A DNA stretch of 64,000 nucleotides, from positions 148,796,397 to 148,860,396 of the forward strand of contig NC_084800.1 in assembly GCF_963169125.1 (NCBI RefSeq). Direction: 5' to 3'. The stretch comes from Humulus lupulus (lineage: Eukaryota; Streptophyta; Magnoliopsida; Rosales; Cannabaceae). The first letter of the stretch is position 1. Every line of letters starts with the position of its first letter. The notes under the pieces are model-generated. The model was given only the letters and a program-made list of their open reading frames with translations, searched no databases and was not told the origin of the DNA. This document shows, piece after piece, positions 36,579 to 49,621 of the stretch. Made by a program: the position numbers and the translations under genes.

Positions 36579-39500
36579 ATGCGTCCAAGGAAATCTACAT
36601 GACTAGCCTGCACCCAGTCTGAGACTAGAGATGATGACCAGGGCCAGAACCCTCTGCCAGTCCCTGGGAACTGGCAGCAGATTATGGCAAAGATGCAAGT
36701 GCGGCTTCAGAGCCAGGATGAGCAGATCCGACTTCTGCGACAGCAGGCTCCATCAGTGAGTGATGTCCCTATTGTTCCACCTGCAGTAGTACCAGTTGTA
36801 TAGCCAGTAGAGATTGGGAACAGATTGGAGTCGTTGTATGAGTGGTTCTAGAAGCAACAACCCCCAACTTTTGAGGGAGGACCTGATCCACTGAAGGCCT
36901 AATAGTGGATGTCTATGATTATTACTGTCCTGGATTTTATGAGGATAGAAGGACATGAAAGAGTGGCCTGTGCCACATATATGTTGCGAGAGGATGCTCG
37001 CATCTGGTGGGAAGTGGCCTCGCAGACTAGAGACATTAGTACTTTGAGTTGGGATGGATTCAAGGACTTGTTCAGTCAGAAGTACTATAATGTTGCCATC
37101 AGGGCAGCAAAGGTTAATGAATTTGTGGGATTGGTTCAGGGCAATATCACAATTACTGCGTATGCCCTGAAGTTTGACAGACTTGCAAAATCTTCACCAG
37201 ATCTTGTGCCTACAGATGCAACTAGGAAAGACAGATTTATCAGAGGGCTTAACACTATGATAGCTTGAGATGTGAGGATTACAACAGTACCTGGGGGGAC
37301 GACTTATGCTCAGGCTGTTGAGAAGGCTCTTACCGCTGAAGAAGCAGAGAACAAGATCTGGAGGGAGGGTGCAGCGAGGCTAGAGGGTCGCAGAGCGGTG
37401 CCTCCATATTTAGGGTCTGGTAGGGGTGGAGGCCCCAGTGATTTGAAGAGGAAGACCCCTGATACTTTGACCGCTACTAGTTCTGATAGGAGGGGTCGGG
37501 GTACTCAAGGTGGTCGTCAGAGAGGCAGTGATTCATGGAGGAGTTACCCAGAGTGCACGTGGTGCAGAAGACACCATCAGGTTCAGTGTCGGGCCAAGGC
37601 CTGCTTTGTGTGCGGGATAGTGGGGCACCTCAAGAAGGATTGCCCAACAGTGAAGAAAGGGGAAGTAGGGAAGGTGGACAGCTTGAATCTAGCTTGAGTG
37701 TTCACCCTAACACAGGCAAAGGTCGAGGCTAGTCCCTCGATGGTGACAGATAAGCTTTCTAGCGTTGGCTCTCACTGTATTGATTGACTCTAGTGCTACA
37801 CATTAATTTGCTTCTAGTAAGGTGATTGATAGATTATGTAGTCCCTCGATGGTGACAGATAAGCTTTCTAGCGTTGGCTCTCACTGTATTGATTGACTCT
37901 AGTGCTACACATTAATTTGTTTCTAGTAAGGTGATTGATAGATTATGTAGACCTAGTGAGTACCGTACTGCGGGATTTGGGACTATACTGCCTATTGGGG
38001 AACTGGTAGTTTCTAAGAGGTGGATTAGAGCACTACCAGTGATGGTTGATAGTAGGGAGCTTTCAGTAGATTTAATTGAGCTAGATATGGAGGACTTTGA
38101 CATGATCTTGGGTATGGACTGGCTGGTCAAATACGGGGCTACTATTGACTGCAGGAAGAAGATGGTGACTTTTGAGCCTGAGGGAGAGGATCCCTTTGTG
38201 TTTGTGGGTACGGTATGTGGACCCCGTATACCCATGATATCAGCGTTGAGAGCCAGAGACTTATTAAAGGGAGGATGTATAGGTTTTCTAGTGTGATGGA
38301 TACTACTAGGGTTATGCGAGCAGGGCTGGGAGAAACTTGATTAGTTTGTGAGTTCTTGGATGTATTTCCTGAGGATTTACCAGGATTGTCGTCGCACAGG
38401 GAGATTTAGTTTGTTATTGAGTTAGCATCGGGGACAAAACCATTATCAAGAGCACCATATAGGAATGGCACCGGCAGAACTGAAGGAATTGAAGATATAG
38501 TTACAGGAGCTTCTGGATTTTGGGTTCATCAGGCCAAGCCATTTGCCATGGGGTGCTCCAGTCTTGTTTAATAAGAAGAAGGATGGGACTCTGAGAATGT
38601 GTATAGACTATAGGGAATCGAACAAGTTGACTATCAAGAATAAGTATCCCCTACCAAGGATTGATGAATTGTTCGATCAGCTATAGGGAAATACAGTGTT
38701 CTCAAAGATTGATCTTCGATCTGGTTATCACCAGCTGAGGATCAAGGATGAGGATATACTGAAGACGGCCTTCCGGACGAGGTGTGGAAACTACGAGTTT
38801 TTGGTCATGTTGTTTGGTTTGACCAATGCCCCGGTAGCCTTTATGGAACTAATGAACAGAGTGTTCAAGGATTTTTTGAATCAGTTTGTTATTGTCTTCA
38901 TCGATGACATCTCAGTGTATTCCAGTTCAGAGGCAGAACATGAGCAACATCTTCGACAGGTCTTGCAGAGGTTAAGGGAACATCGATTATATGCCAAGTT
39001 TAAGAAGTGTGAATTTTGGCTACTAGAAGTGGCATTCCTTGGACATATTGTTGGAGCAGATGGGATTAAGGTGGATCCATCTAAAGTGGAGGCAGTGAGA
39101 GATTGGTCGAGGCCAAGGAACGCCTTGGAGGTATGGAGTTTCCTCGGGTGGCAGGCTACTACAGGAAGTTTGTGGAAGGATTCTCGAAGATTGCTGCACC
39201 AATGACAGAATTGACACTGAAGATTCAGAAATTTGTTTGGTCGAAGAAGTATGAGAATAGCTTCGAAGAGTTGAAGCGACGACTTAGTACTGCACCTGTC
39301 CTGAGTCTTCCTTCAGAGGAAGGAAAGTTTTTGGTTTATTGTGACGCATTGAGGTTGGGTTTAAGTTGTGTGTTCATGTAGAACGAGAAGGTTATAGCTT
39401 ATGTATAACGACAGCTGAAGGAGTATGAGCAACGGTATCTTACCCATGATCTAGAGTTAGCAGCGGTGGTATTTGCACTGAAGGTTTGGTGGCATTGAAT

Positions 39501-41215
39501 GGAGAGAAGTGTGAGATATACACTGATCACAAGAGTTTGAAGCACTTCTTCACCCAAAAGGATGTGAACATGAGGCAAAGACGTTGGTTGGAGTTGGTAA
39601 AGGACTATGACTGTGATATTCTCTATCATCCAAGGAAAGCCAACGTAGTGGCAGATGCATTGAACTGGAAGGGCTCGGTGCAGTTATTTAGTTCTGCTCA
39701 GATTTCCAGAGAATTGGCTGATGAGATGACCAGAGCAAGGATAGAACTAATGGTGGGCCAATTGGCCAAAATTACTTTTTAGTTAACCCTACTAGAGTGG
39801 ATAAAGGAGGGTCAATTGGTGGATGGGCAGTTACAGGAAGTTTGAGAGAATGTCTTAGTAGGAGTAGCTAAGGACTATTATTTCTCTAAGGTTGGTTTTC
39901 TATGGTATCAGGGACGAATTTTTGTTCCAGCTGATGTGGGGATTAGATGAGAGATATTTTATGATTCGCATACTACGCCGTACTCACTTCATCCGGGTAC
40001 CACGAAGATGTATCAAGATCTATTGACGTTATATTGGTGGCCTGGGATGAAGAAGGATGTAGTGGAGTACGTGGCCAGGTGTTTGACCTGTCAGCAGGTG
40101 AAGGCTAAGCATCACCAACTAGCAGGGTTGCTTCAGCCTTTGGGTATTCCTGAGTGGAAATGGGAGGATATTACTATAGACTTTGTGGGACGTTTACCGA
40201 GGACTGTAGTGGTTCATGACTCGGTGTGGGTGATAGTGGACAGGTACACCAAGTCAGCTCATTTTCTTCCAGTGAAGACGACATACACAGTGGATCAGTA
40301 TGCAGAGTTATACGTGAGGGAGATTGTACGTCTCCATGGGGTTCCTAAGTCTATTATGTCATATCGGGATCCTATCATTACATCCAAGTTCTGGGTAGTT
40401 TACAGAAGGCTATGGGGACTCAGTTAAAGTTCAGCACGACCTTTGATCCTTAGACTGATGAACAATCTGAGAGGATGATCCATTTATTTGAGGATATGCT
40501 TAGGGCATGTGTGATCGATTTCGAGGGATCGTGGAGTAAGTATCTCCCGTTGATTGAGTTTTCATACAATAATAGTTACCAATCAACGATTGGAGTGGCT
40601 CCCTATGAGATGTTGTATGGGAGGAGATATAGATCTCCAATTCATTGGATTGAGATGGGTGAGAGGAAGTATTTGGGGCCGGGCGTGGTTCAGAAGAAAA
40701 ATGAAGCAATTGAGAAGATCCGAGCTAGGATTCTCACCTCACAGAGTAGACAAAAAAGCTACGCTGATCCTAAGCGTAGAGACGTAGATTTCTAGGTTTG
40801 GGACCACAGGTTTCTTCGAGTTTCTCCACTGCGAGGAGTGAGGAAGTCTGGGAAGAAGGGCAAGCCGAGCCCTAGATTTATTGGTCCTTTTGAGATCTTG
40901 GAAAGGATCGAACATGTGGCTTATAGGTTAGCTTTGCCACCATCACTGTCGGGATTTTATAATGTATTCCATGTTTCTATGCTTCGAAAGTATGTTTCAG
41001 ATACAACACATGTATTGAAGTATGATGATTTGAAGTTGCAGACAGATTTTTCTTATGAGGAACGACCGATTCAAGTCTTAGATCAGAAGGATAAGGTTCT
41101 ACGGAATAAGATAATTTCGCTAGTTCAAGCGTTGTGGAGGAATAGCACGGTCGAGGAAGTAACCTGGGAACTCGAATTAGCAATGCGAGATCAGTATCCT
41201 GAGTTATTCAGGTAA
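36579..41215 (+). pseudogene. Element G gag-pol (Tekay chromovirus), decayed
   Basis: The start MRPRKST lies 16 bases after a TTGATTGCAG acceptor-like site. Many stops and frameshifts break it into segments: gag capsid (36909-37268, 37272-37697) with zinc knuckle CFVCGIVGHLKKDC, protease region (37931-38296), RT (38696-39205) with [10 protein letters not shown] intact, RNase H (39103-39782), integrase (40008-40427, 40475-40795) and an integrase tail with chromodomain (40838-41215, ending QYPELFR). A 109-bp tandem duplication sits at the gag-protease boundary. All domains are in canonical order, so this was once a full element of the same group as B. It cannot encode a working polyprotein now. 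Confidence 0.92.
37731..37948 (+). repeat. 109-bp tandem duplication in element G
   Basis: The segment starting AGTCCCTCGATGGTGACAG at 37731 repeats from 37840. The copies differ at least at one base (C at 37811, T at 37920). It covers the gag-protease junction including the protease active-site region, and D and B have a single copy, so it arose in G or its recent parent. Confidence 0.9.
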
Positions 41216-41238
41216 ATTTCGAGGACAAAATTCTTAGT

Positions 41239-41257
41239 AGGAGGGGATAGTTGTAAT
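41239..41257 (+). other. Purine tract and first six bases of G's 3' LTR
   Basis: AGGAGGGGATAGT (41239-41251) is the plus-strand primer tract, as beside D's and B's LTRs. The 3' LTR begins TGTAAT at 41252 and is cut after six bases by element F at 41258. The remainder should lie beyond F's far LTR, outside the window. Confidence 0.85.
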
Positions 41258-43036
41258 TGTTGGAAAAACTTATTGGCGGGATCTTTATTTATTTCATGCA
41301 ACTTACATATTATCAAACAAACATGCAAATTCCTAGAACATGCTCCTATGAAATTGATACAAATACAGAGTAAAGTAAAAACTTACATTACGCAGCGGAA
41401 CTGGAACAACTCCATCCATCAATCTCTCTAACTCTTGATTCCTTTCGGTAGCAGAGTATTGTCAAGAGATTGAACAAGATCAGCAACACAGTCTTCCTCA
41501 CCAAGCCTTTGATCAACCTAGAACTAGTGTGGAATGGTTCTCAACACATGAGATAGAGATCTTGAAGAGAAGAAGAAGAGAGAGTGGCCAAGAAAGGTTA
41601 GACTGTCTAGGTTTTCACTTACCAATCAACTGAAACTCACTTCCTTTATGAAAACCCTAGATATCATATTCCTTATATAGGCAAATCAATGGGATTTATT
41701 TAAATTTAAATTAATTAAAAATAATAAACAAAAATAAAAGCCTTAGGCTGCCATAAATGGACTTGGGCTCAATCTCTTTGTTTTGAATTTAAATCCCAAC
41801 TGGGCCTAAATTCAAAACCTTTTATTTATTTTTTTTAATTAATTAATTAAATCCTTATTCAAATTAACTAATTATAATTTGAAACTTGATTTAATATTAT
41901 TTATTTATATTGATAACAATTTATCAATATTAATAAATTTACCCAAAGATTCTCTTTTATTCTCTAAATCTCATATCTCTGTAAATTTTCCAAAATTGAC
42001 CTAGTCAACTTTAAAAATCCTAATTGATAATTAAATCAATTAATTGAGACATTCTAGATGATTTACTCAAAGGTGATGCGGGGACCATGGATCTATGAAA
42101 TCAAGCTCCAATAAGTTACCGTGAATTTATTTACGAATAATTTCACTACCTTATTAGTTCCTCGTGACTCCACTATAGACTTGGAATTGAACTCTTGAAT
42201 TCATAGAACGTATTTTCCAAACCATCAATACGTTATTCATTGTTATAACCATTACAGTTAGTCAATCATCTATCAACGAATTACTAAACAAGCTGGGTGC
42301 AAATTACCGTTTTACCCCTCATCAGTATTTTATCCTTAACTCCCACTAAGTTCCTTATAAATGATATTTCCATGAACTTAATCACAGAAATGAGATCTCA
42401 ATCATTTAACCTTTTGAACAAAGCAATTAAGGAAATCATATTTTCACTTCTCATACAGAAGTTATATATTTCATATCTATGAATAATACTCCCACTCAAT
42501 TACATTACTAAATCTCCAAGATGTAAGTATGGGCTAGACTTTAGGGTAAGCTGATAACGAACAAGTCAGAATTAAGATCGACTTAACCTATGGTCAACGT
42601 TGTGACATTGATTTTATTCGATAACAATGATACTTATTTATCAATCAATAATCAATATCGGTCCTAGTCCGATGTAACTAAATACATCCGATCTTATCTA
42701 CTTGGTCGATGCCTTGGACAAGACATCACACCCTGAATGTGTAAGTAGATCATATCGTAGATTGCCTAATCAGTGAAAATCCAATGCACTGATCTATTCT
42801 TAGGACTCGTTCTTTTGAACATATAATTACAACTACAATCCACTGTGATCTAATCACTATAATTGTAACTATCCATATGTTCAGGATTTTATAAATGTTT
42901 GTATTATTTCAATAGTCATGTAATAAAACAAGCAAGCAACACAGTTTTCAAACTAAATGATTTCTACTACTTTTATTGATAATATGAAATCGTGCTACAT
43001 GTCCGACATGGTTTTATAAGGGCATAAAACCGAACA
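41258..43036 (-). repeat. 3' LTR of copia element F
   Basis: 1779 bp, TGTTGGAAAAAC...AACCGAACA on the plus strand. The outer limit is set by the purine-rich tract GGGCAAGTGGGAG on the minus strand just beyond 43036. It aligns with 60740-62154 over most of its length with many single-base differences and a roughly 36-bp segment present only in the other copy. The five bases left of it (GTAAT) belong to G. Confidence 0.88.
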
Positions 43037-43119
43037 AACTCCCACTTGCCCTTTTAAAACAAATGGGACATGTTTATGAAAACCATGCATTCTACATGCT
43101 TCACAATTATGTTTTCTGC

Positions 43120-44858
43120 TTATATCTTTGTAAAGGGATATGAAAGATTGCCTTTCAATGCTATCTTTATCACCTTCACTTCACTCCTTTGCCATACATC
43201 CTCGATAATGTGGTACTTTCTCTCTATATGCTTTGCTCTTTTGTAGCTTCGAGGTTCTTTCGAATTCGCTATTGCCTCATTACTGTCACTAGACAAAATG
43301 AGTGGTTTATCCATTTCTGGAATAACACCGAGATTCGTATAGAACTTCCTTAGCCAGACTATTTCCTTAGCCGCCATAGACGCAGCTATGTACTCAGCCT
43401 CCAAAATGGATTCTAAAATGGCAGATAGCTTAACGCTTCTCCAAATCATAGCTCCACCCCCAAGAGTAAACACATTTTTCAGAAGTAGACTTCTTGTCAT
43501 CAACATCAGTCTAAAATCTGAATATGTGTAGCCTAACAGGTACAAAGATCCACCTGGAAAGACTAACATATAGTCTCTGGTCCATCAAAGATACCGACTT
43601 CCATCTATTGTTTATTTCAAAGGTTTTACTGACACTTGCTCACCACTCCCACTGCATAGAAGATCTTCGATCACAGCACACAACATAGCATGCATTAGAC
43701 TTCTAATTTCTAATGCATAAGGAATTCGTTACATCTTTTCTTTCCCTTGAGGAGTCTGTGGAGACTGCTGCTTAGAAAAATAAATTCCATGTCAAGATAC
43801 TAAACATCCTTTCTCGGAATTTGTTACAGAGTAATGACCAACGACCTCACTAAAGTATGTCGCTTGAGTTAGAGCTAAAGTTCAGTTATTTATTTCCCTG
43901 ATGTTCTGGATACCAAGAACACGACTTGCTACAACGAAATATGGAATTTCGTTTCTAGCAAGTTCTTTATGTTTGATAATTTCTTGACATTGTTTCCACT
44001 GAATAAGATATCATCTACTTAAAGGATTCAAAACACCACAATGTCTTTTTCCCTAAGTTGTCAAACACAAGGATCAACTACATTTTGTTCAAAAACTCAG
44101 GTCTTAATGTTTCCAGTTAACCTTAAGTTCCAGGAGCGCGAAGCTTGTTTAAGTCCATAGATTAACTTACTCAACTTGCCTAATTTCTTGTCCAACTACT
44201 TTAAATCCTTCTGATTGATGCATGTTAATTGTCTCATCAAGATAGCCATTAAAAATGCTTCTTTGATGTCCATTTGCCTTATCTCTTAATCAAGAGTTGT
44301 GGCTATGGATAAGAGTACACTTAATGAATTTTAACATGGCTACTGGAGAAAAACTTTTCTCTAAATCAAATTTCTCTCTCTGCCACGAGTCGAGCCTTTA
44401 ATGTCTCGACCTTTCTATCAACTCCTCTCTTCTTCTTATAGATCCTCTTGCACCCCATGGGCCTAAAGTCCAATGGCATATCTACAAGATCTCAGAAAAA
44501 TTAAGAGTACTTATACTTTGTTACCTGGTACTTAGCTTCGAGTCAAAAATCCCTTTCAGACTTACCCATTGCCTATTTAAAGGCCAACGAATCATTGTTA
44601 CTTGTGTCCCCAACCAACTTGTGGGTTTCACTATCCATATCATAGGTACCGGGTTCCGAGAAATTCTCCCACTATGATGAGGCATCGTAACTTTCTGACT
44701 TGGATTAGTGGTTTCTAAATGTACCTTGTTTTCATCGACTTGTGTCGGTAAGGATGGAACAATAGTTTATCATTTTTCCATCTAATACTATTTTGCTATG
44801 AGACTTGAAATTCATTATGTAGTCATTATCCAGAAAAGTAGCATTTGTAGAGCCAAAC
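43120..44858 (-). pseudogene. Element F pol: RT and RNase H (Ty1/copia)
   Basis: The RNase H end is an open frame (43569-43120) with LLGYTYSDF, VFTLGGGAMIWRS, EAEYIAASMAAKEIVWLRKF and KHIERKYHII, the usual copia order. The preceding RT is broken. At 44021-44010 the active site reads stop-VDDIL, so the Tyr codon of the copia YVDD box has become TAA while both aspartates remain. The RT's upstream end stops at 44858, exactly where solo LTR E begins. The frame continues on the far side of E and D at 56905, with the join falling in the KKVF / GSTNATF linker typical of copia integrase-RT spacers. Confidence 0.85.
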
Positions 44859-47071
44859 TGTAATGTCCCAATTCCAGGGACCGTTACGGTGCCTTGTAAA
44901 CAGTGCTAAACTCGCTAATCGAGTTATTTGGCCAAAATCGTGTAACTAAGTATGATTAGCGGTTTAGGGATTAAAATTTTTGGTTAAGATGTAACGTTTC
45001 ATTAGAACGTTTAATATATATGCTGGGATCCCAAAATTATATTTTCAGAGTCTATTACAAGAAAATATTTACAACAGGTCATTCTATGCGGCAAAATAGG
45101 GTTTAACCCTAGTTCCTCTTGAAACCTCGGCCGTGGCGGACGAGCAGCTGCATATGTACACGTCATCACCTAAGTTCTCCAACTCAAGGATGGTCCAGCT
45201 TTCTTTTGCCTTTACCTGCACCACATAGCACCCGTGAGCCGAAGCCCAGCAAGAAAACACAATATAACATGATGTAATATCAACAGTGATTGTATTAATT
45301 ATTCAGGACCAACAGTCCAAACAAATAGGTGACTATCACAAAAGTCACAAATATGGGGACAACACCCTTTAGCCATGTGATGATAGGATCACCAGGACTT
45401 AACAGATATCAAAAGTCACTAATATGGGAACAGCACCCTTTAACCATGTGACGATAGGATCACCAGGGCTTAACAAATGAGTGAGCATCTCACTAGCTTC
45501 AACAAGATAGGTGCATGGTGATTAGTCGCCAACATAACCTTCCTCCTGACTCTAGAGTCGTAACTGTGGAATAGCGCTCCCTAGCCATGTGACAGACAGT
45601 CACCGGGGCCCTATGCCCTGACTCTCAGTAACTAGTCTCAGACTAACCAAGCGCTTATAAGTTCATCGACTTTAGGGTCGGTCCAACATTAATGCCATAG
45701 AGCCATTCAATGCTGATATTAATTAGATCTAATCTTCATTTGGCTCGGCGTTCATGACGCTATGCCATCACTGACTCTTAAGTCAATAAAACACGACCAG
45801 TGTTCAACTCACTGTGAACTTGATTAATAAATCACAGCTTCACAGATGGATCTAACACCATTGCCGAATCTGACTAATAAGTCAGTGCCATACACAAGTA
45901 AGCCATGCCACCAAACATATATCACATGTCCAATATCCATAAACAAGGTATTCAGCATGCTTACTTAACAAGTACTAGTACAATTAGGACCATGCACAAA
46001 CACAGAGGCTCAAGCTCTGAACGATATCATACTCAGTATACAAAGCATGTCCTAATCACATGTTTCTCATGCATCACATGCATTATATTTAATAGTCCAA
46101 CATGCACTAATAATAGCCATGCATGTCACGTTTAATAATCAACCAACATGCATCAAGAATAGCCATGCATGTAACATATACATAGGGTGCAGTTTTCTTA
46201 CCTCAGATTCGAGCTAGAATGATTAAAAGAACGACCCTTGAGAACGATCAACTTTTACTCCTTTAGCGGTCACCTAGTCATAATCAAATAAAGGATACCA
46301 TCAATAAAAATAATCAACATAGGTTCCCAAACCAATATCTAGCCTCTGGGACATCAATCCACACTTAACTGGGTAGTAGGATCAACCCCGAGGCCTAAGG
46401 CTAGCATCCCCAAGTCAAAAACCCATTTCTGGCCAAAAATTCCCTTATGGGTCGCTACTCACCCTCAGACAGAGGCAAAACCTCCCTAGAAACCAACATA
46501 GGCCGCGGCTCACCATAGCCATGCCACGACCCTTTACGCAAAATAGCAAGCAACATCTTTTCTTCCCCTGCGTTTTTCCTTGGAACCAATCCTTCAAACC
46601 AGTCCCAAACCTCATCCAAACACTCAATCAAACCCATAAACATCATCTATATCAAACCCTCATCAAAAGCCAAGTAACCAAACTCAAGAACTTCCATTAA
46701 TTCTGAATTAACACATCAAAATCCTCAACTGAAAACTTAATAGAAAAACAGGGTGTATAAGATTTTCATGACTGAATTTCCTTACCTCAAGCTTGATTTA
46801 AATCCCCTTCAACGATTGAACCAAAGTCCTAAGCCCCCACCTTTTTTCTCCTAGCTTGATACCTCAAGTTGGCTCTCAAAAATTGAAAGGAAGATGAAGG
46901 AGAAATGGTGTACGGGAAGGAGAGAAGCAATGAAGATGAGGATGCTCTGTTTTCTCTAACATTTTCTACAGCTTTATAACCACAAAGGCTGATATATATC
47001 TTAGGGGTGAAAAGACCATTTTGCCCCTAGGTCAAATAAAGGCTTCTAAAGTCTCCCAAGGGTAAAACCGT
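44859..47071 (-). mobile_element. Solo LTR E (Tekay-type), first part
   Basis: The block begins TGTAATGTCCC and carries the reverse-oriented family landmarks (CTTTACCTGCACCACATAGC near 45210, GGTAAGAAAACTGCACCC on the minus strand at 46184-46201, a degraded CCGCGG cluster near 46500). It is interrupted at 47071 by element D and resumes at 56427. Together with that part it is about 2691 bp. CAAAC flanks the whole unit on both sides (44854-44858 and 56905-56909), and no internal domain exists, so it is a solo LTR. Confidence 0.9.
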
Positions 47072-49281
47072 TGTAACGACCCAAATTCAATGTTAAGGCT
47101 TAAGGGCCTGGAGTTGTGTGCCTGGAGGGCATGATGGGATTTTGTGTGTGACTTTATTAAGTTTAATGCATCATTATGATTTATTGCACGTTATATGACT
47201 ATTGGATTATTTGAGATGCATGACTATGTGAATCGGTATGCATGTAGAACTGATTGTCTTAAAATGAGCATGATTGTAACTTGGCCATGTTAGGGCATAA
47301 CTGTGATAATTATACTATGTGAATTGTGCCATGTGAGTGTGATGTTTTACCAGGATGCACGCATCGGGACGGTCCTAGTGAGCCAGTTAGTCTAAAAGTC
47401 ACAACGGGTTGTTGTACCCGGCTCGGGAGGAGCCCAGGGGTACTTCGGGAATCTTGTAAGTTGAGTTTAGAAAGAGTGATTAGTATTGGTAATTTGGTAA
47501 CCATTTGTAACTGCTGTGAGTAACAAGTTTTAAGATAGGAAGTGGTAGAATTGAAATGAAAGTGTTAAGACTTAAGTACCCTTGAAGGTTTAGCTTAGAA
47601 GGATTAGTAAGGAGGGGTAAATTGGTCTTTTGGCAAGGCAAATAGACATTATGCAGCTGGGATTTAGGGGGTACGGTTTGGGCATTTGGGTCACTTGTGG
47701 CTTTGATAAATTAGAAGAGAAGGAAAAGAAGAGGAGAGAAAGGCTAGGGCAAAGAAGAAGAAAGAAGAAGAGGTGTAGAAAGGGGGCTGAAGTGGGAAGC
47801 TTAGAAGGAGATCAAGGGAACTTTTAGGGTGGATTCTACTCTTGAGGTAAGGATTTTATGCTTATTTAAGTTTGTTTTCTGTGTTGGTTGAGGAATTTAA
47901 TGCTTGAGTTAAGATTTTCATGGGTTTTGATTTGGGTTGTTGAATTTGAAATCAAAGGAGTGGATCTTGTGTGTATTGATGTTTTGGATTTGATTCTAGT
48001 GTTTATGGGGTGTTAGATTGTTCATATGAGGTTTGGATTTGAGTTTTGGGGTTTAGGTTTTGGTTTGGGATGATTTGGGGAGGTTAAAGCTCGGGGAAAA
48101 TTGCAGGAAAAACCCAGAATTCTGGGTCTGCGAAGGCGTGCCGCGGCAGGGTTTTTGTGTGCCGCGGCAAGGGAGCTTCTGTCTGATGGGTGCCGCGGCA
48201 CAAGGATGTGGTGCCGCGGCACAAGGCAATTTTCAGGGTAGCTCTTTTTGGCAATTTTAGGTCTTAGCTCCGGGGGTTCGTGGGATGCCTCCGGGGTGTT
48301 GTTTTAAGGTTTTAGAGGTCCCGAGAGTGCGGGATTGGTCCCGGGAAGTGGTTTTGGGTTTGGTTAGTATTAAAAGTGTTTTATGTGTGTTGTGACTAGG
48401 ATTTCGGAGAGGCTCGTGCTAAAGGACCGTGCTCGTGACCGTGGTACTTTGGAAAGCACGGGATACAGGTAAGAAAACCGTAACACCCGAGTTTAGGGCA
48501 TGGCCCCACTGTGTGATTGTAGGGCGTGGCCCCGGATTGTATTACGTGCAAATGCTTAAACTTAAATGAACCATGATGTGTGTGAATGTTTATTTTGAAT
48601 GTACTATATGTGTTATTATGATGAAACGAGCGGCAGAGGCCGGGTACGGCATAGGCCGGGGCGGCCGTGGGCCGAAAGTAACACAGCACATGGGATGCTT
48701 ATATTCAGGGTGGGACCCAAGGGATACATGAGTGATCCTCGCGGTGAGAACCGAAACTCCAGGCTTTGGTAAGGCCTTGGGAGCGGCATGGCCGTACTTG
48801 TTTATTATGGTGGTTTTCTTATGTATCAGTGAATTATTGCCAGCTATTTACTTTGCATATGTTATGTGTTATTTGGGTTTTCTTGCTGGGCTTCGGCTCA
48901 CGGGTGCTCCGTGTGGCAGGTAAAAGCAAGGAGTCAGTCAACCGGCCATGAGTATGGAGAGCGTGGGGGCGGCGCGTACATGTTCGGCCTGCCCGACTGC
49001 TTTGGTTGGGGGCATTTTGTATATGGCTGTATTTAACCATTCTTTTGATAGCTGATCAAGTGTAAATCTATTTTGAGTTGTAAATATTTTGTAAACCTTA
49101 TTTTGGGATCCCAGATGTTTTATAATTAACGTTTTTAATGAAACTAAACATTTTCAAAGAGTACAGCCTTAAACTCTGGTTTATTCACACTTTTGGTTTT
49201 AGAAACCACTTGAGTCAATTAGATGCACAATTTCTGTTTTAAACTCACTTAGTAACGGCTCTAAGGTAGTAGGGCGTTACA
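47072..49281 (+). repeat. 5' LTR of element D
   Basis: TGTAACGACCC...GGGCGTTACA. Inside it are GGTAAG donor-like sites (47846, 48468), GGCAGGTAAAAG (48916), and a cluster of four intact TGCCGCGGCA palindromes at 48138-48222. Short open frames inside it recur exactly in the other LTR and have no family resemblance, so I do not treat them as genes. I did not find a convincing TATA box. Confidence 0.96.
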
Positions 49282-49284
49282 ACT

Positions 49285-49296
49285 TGGTATCAGAGC
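49285..49296 (+). other. Primer-binding site of element D
   Basis: TGGTATCAGAGC, three bases after the 5' LTR end, complementary to the 3' end of initiator methionine tRNA. Intact, unlike G's. Confidence 0.95.
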
Positions 49297-49598
49297 GAGC
49301 CAAGGTTTATTGGTTCTGGAGATCGACCGAACATGTACGCACGCTGCCATTGAAAAGCTCGACTCAGGGTAGTTTGGTATGATCGGTTGATATATTCATG
49401 AATATGTGTTTAATGCTTTGTGTGCCTGCCTAAATTATTATGAGCATGATCATTGAAATAACATATGCATGATGCCAGGGCAAGGCCCGTTGTATGCTGC
49501 ATGATATTTGTATGGCACTTTGGTCGATTGATCTTGGTTGTTGTTGAGATTGAGAGGTGGAAATTGGACCTTGTTATCATGCCTAATGAGCGGTGTCA

Positions 49599-49608
49599 TT
49601 GATTGCAG
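49599..49608 (+). promoter_or_regulatory. Splice-acceptor-like site before D's gag
   Basis: TTGATTGCAG ends 13 bases before the gag ATG. The same word ends 16 bases before the gag ATG in G (36553-36562) and in B (minus strand, 13693-13684). Its conservation in three diverged copies in otherwise variable leader sequence suggests a function, most simply a 3' splice site. Confidence 0.5.
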
Positions 49609-49621
49609 GCATTTAGTTGCA

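Noticed and set aside
47310..49040. Short open frames in D's 5' LTR (for example 47630-47827 and 48060-48260), each repeated 7140 bp downstream
   Set aside because: They are identical because the LTRs are identical. They overlap on both strands and have no domain or family resemblance.
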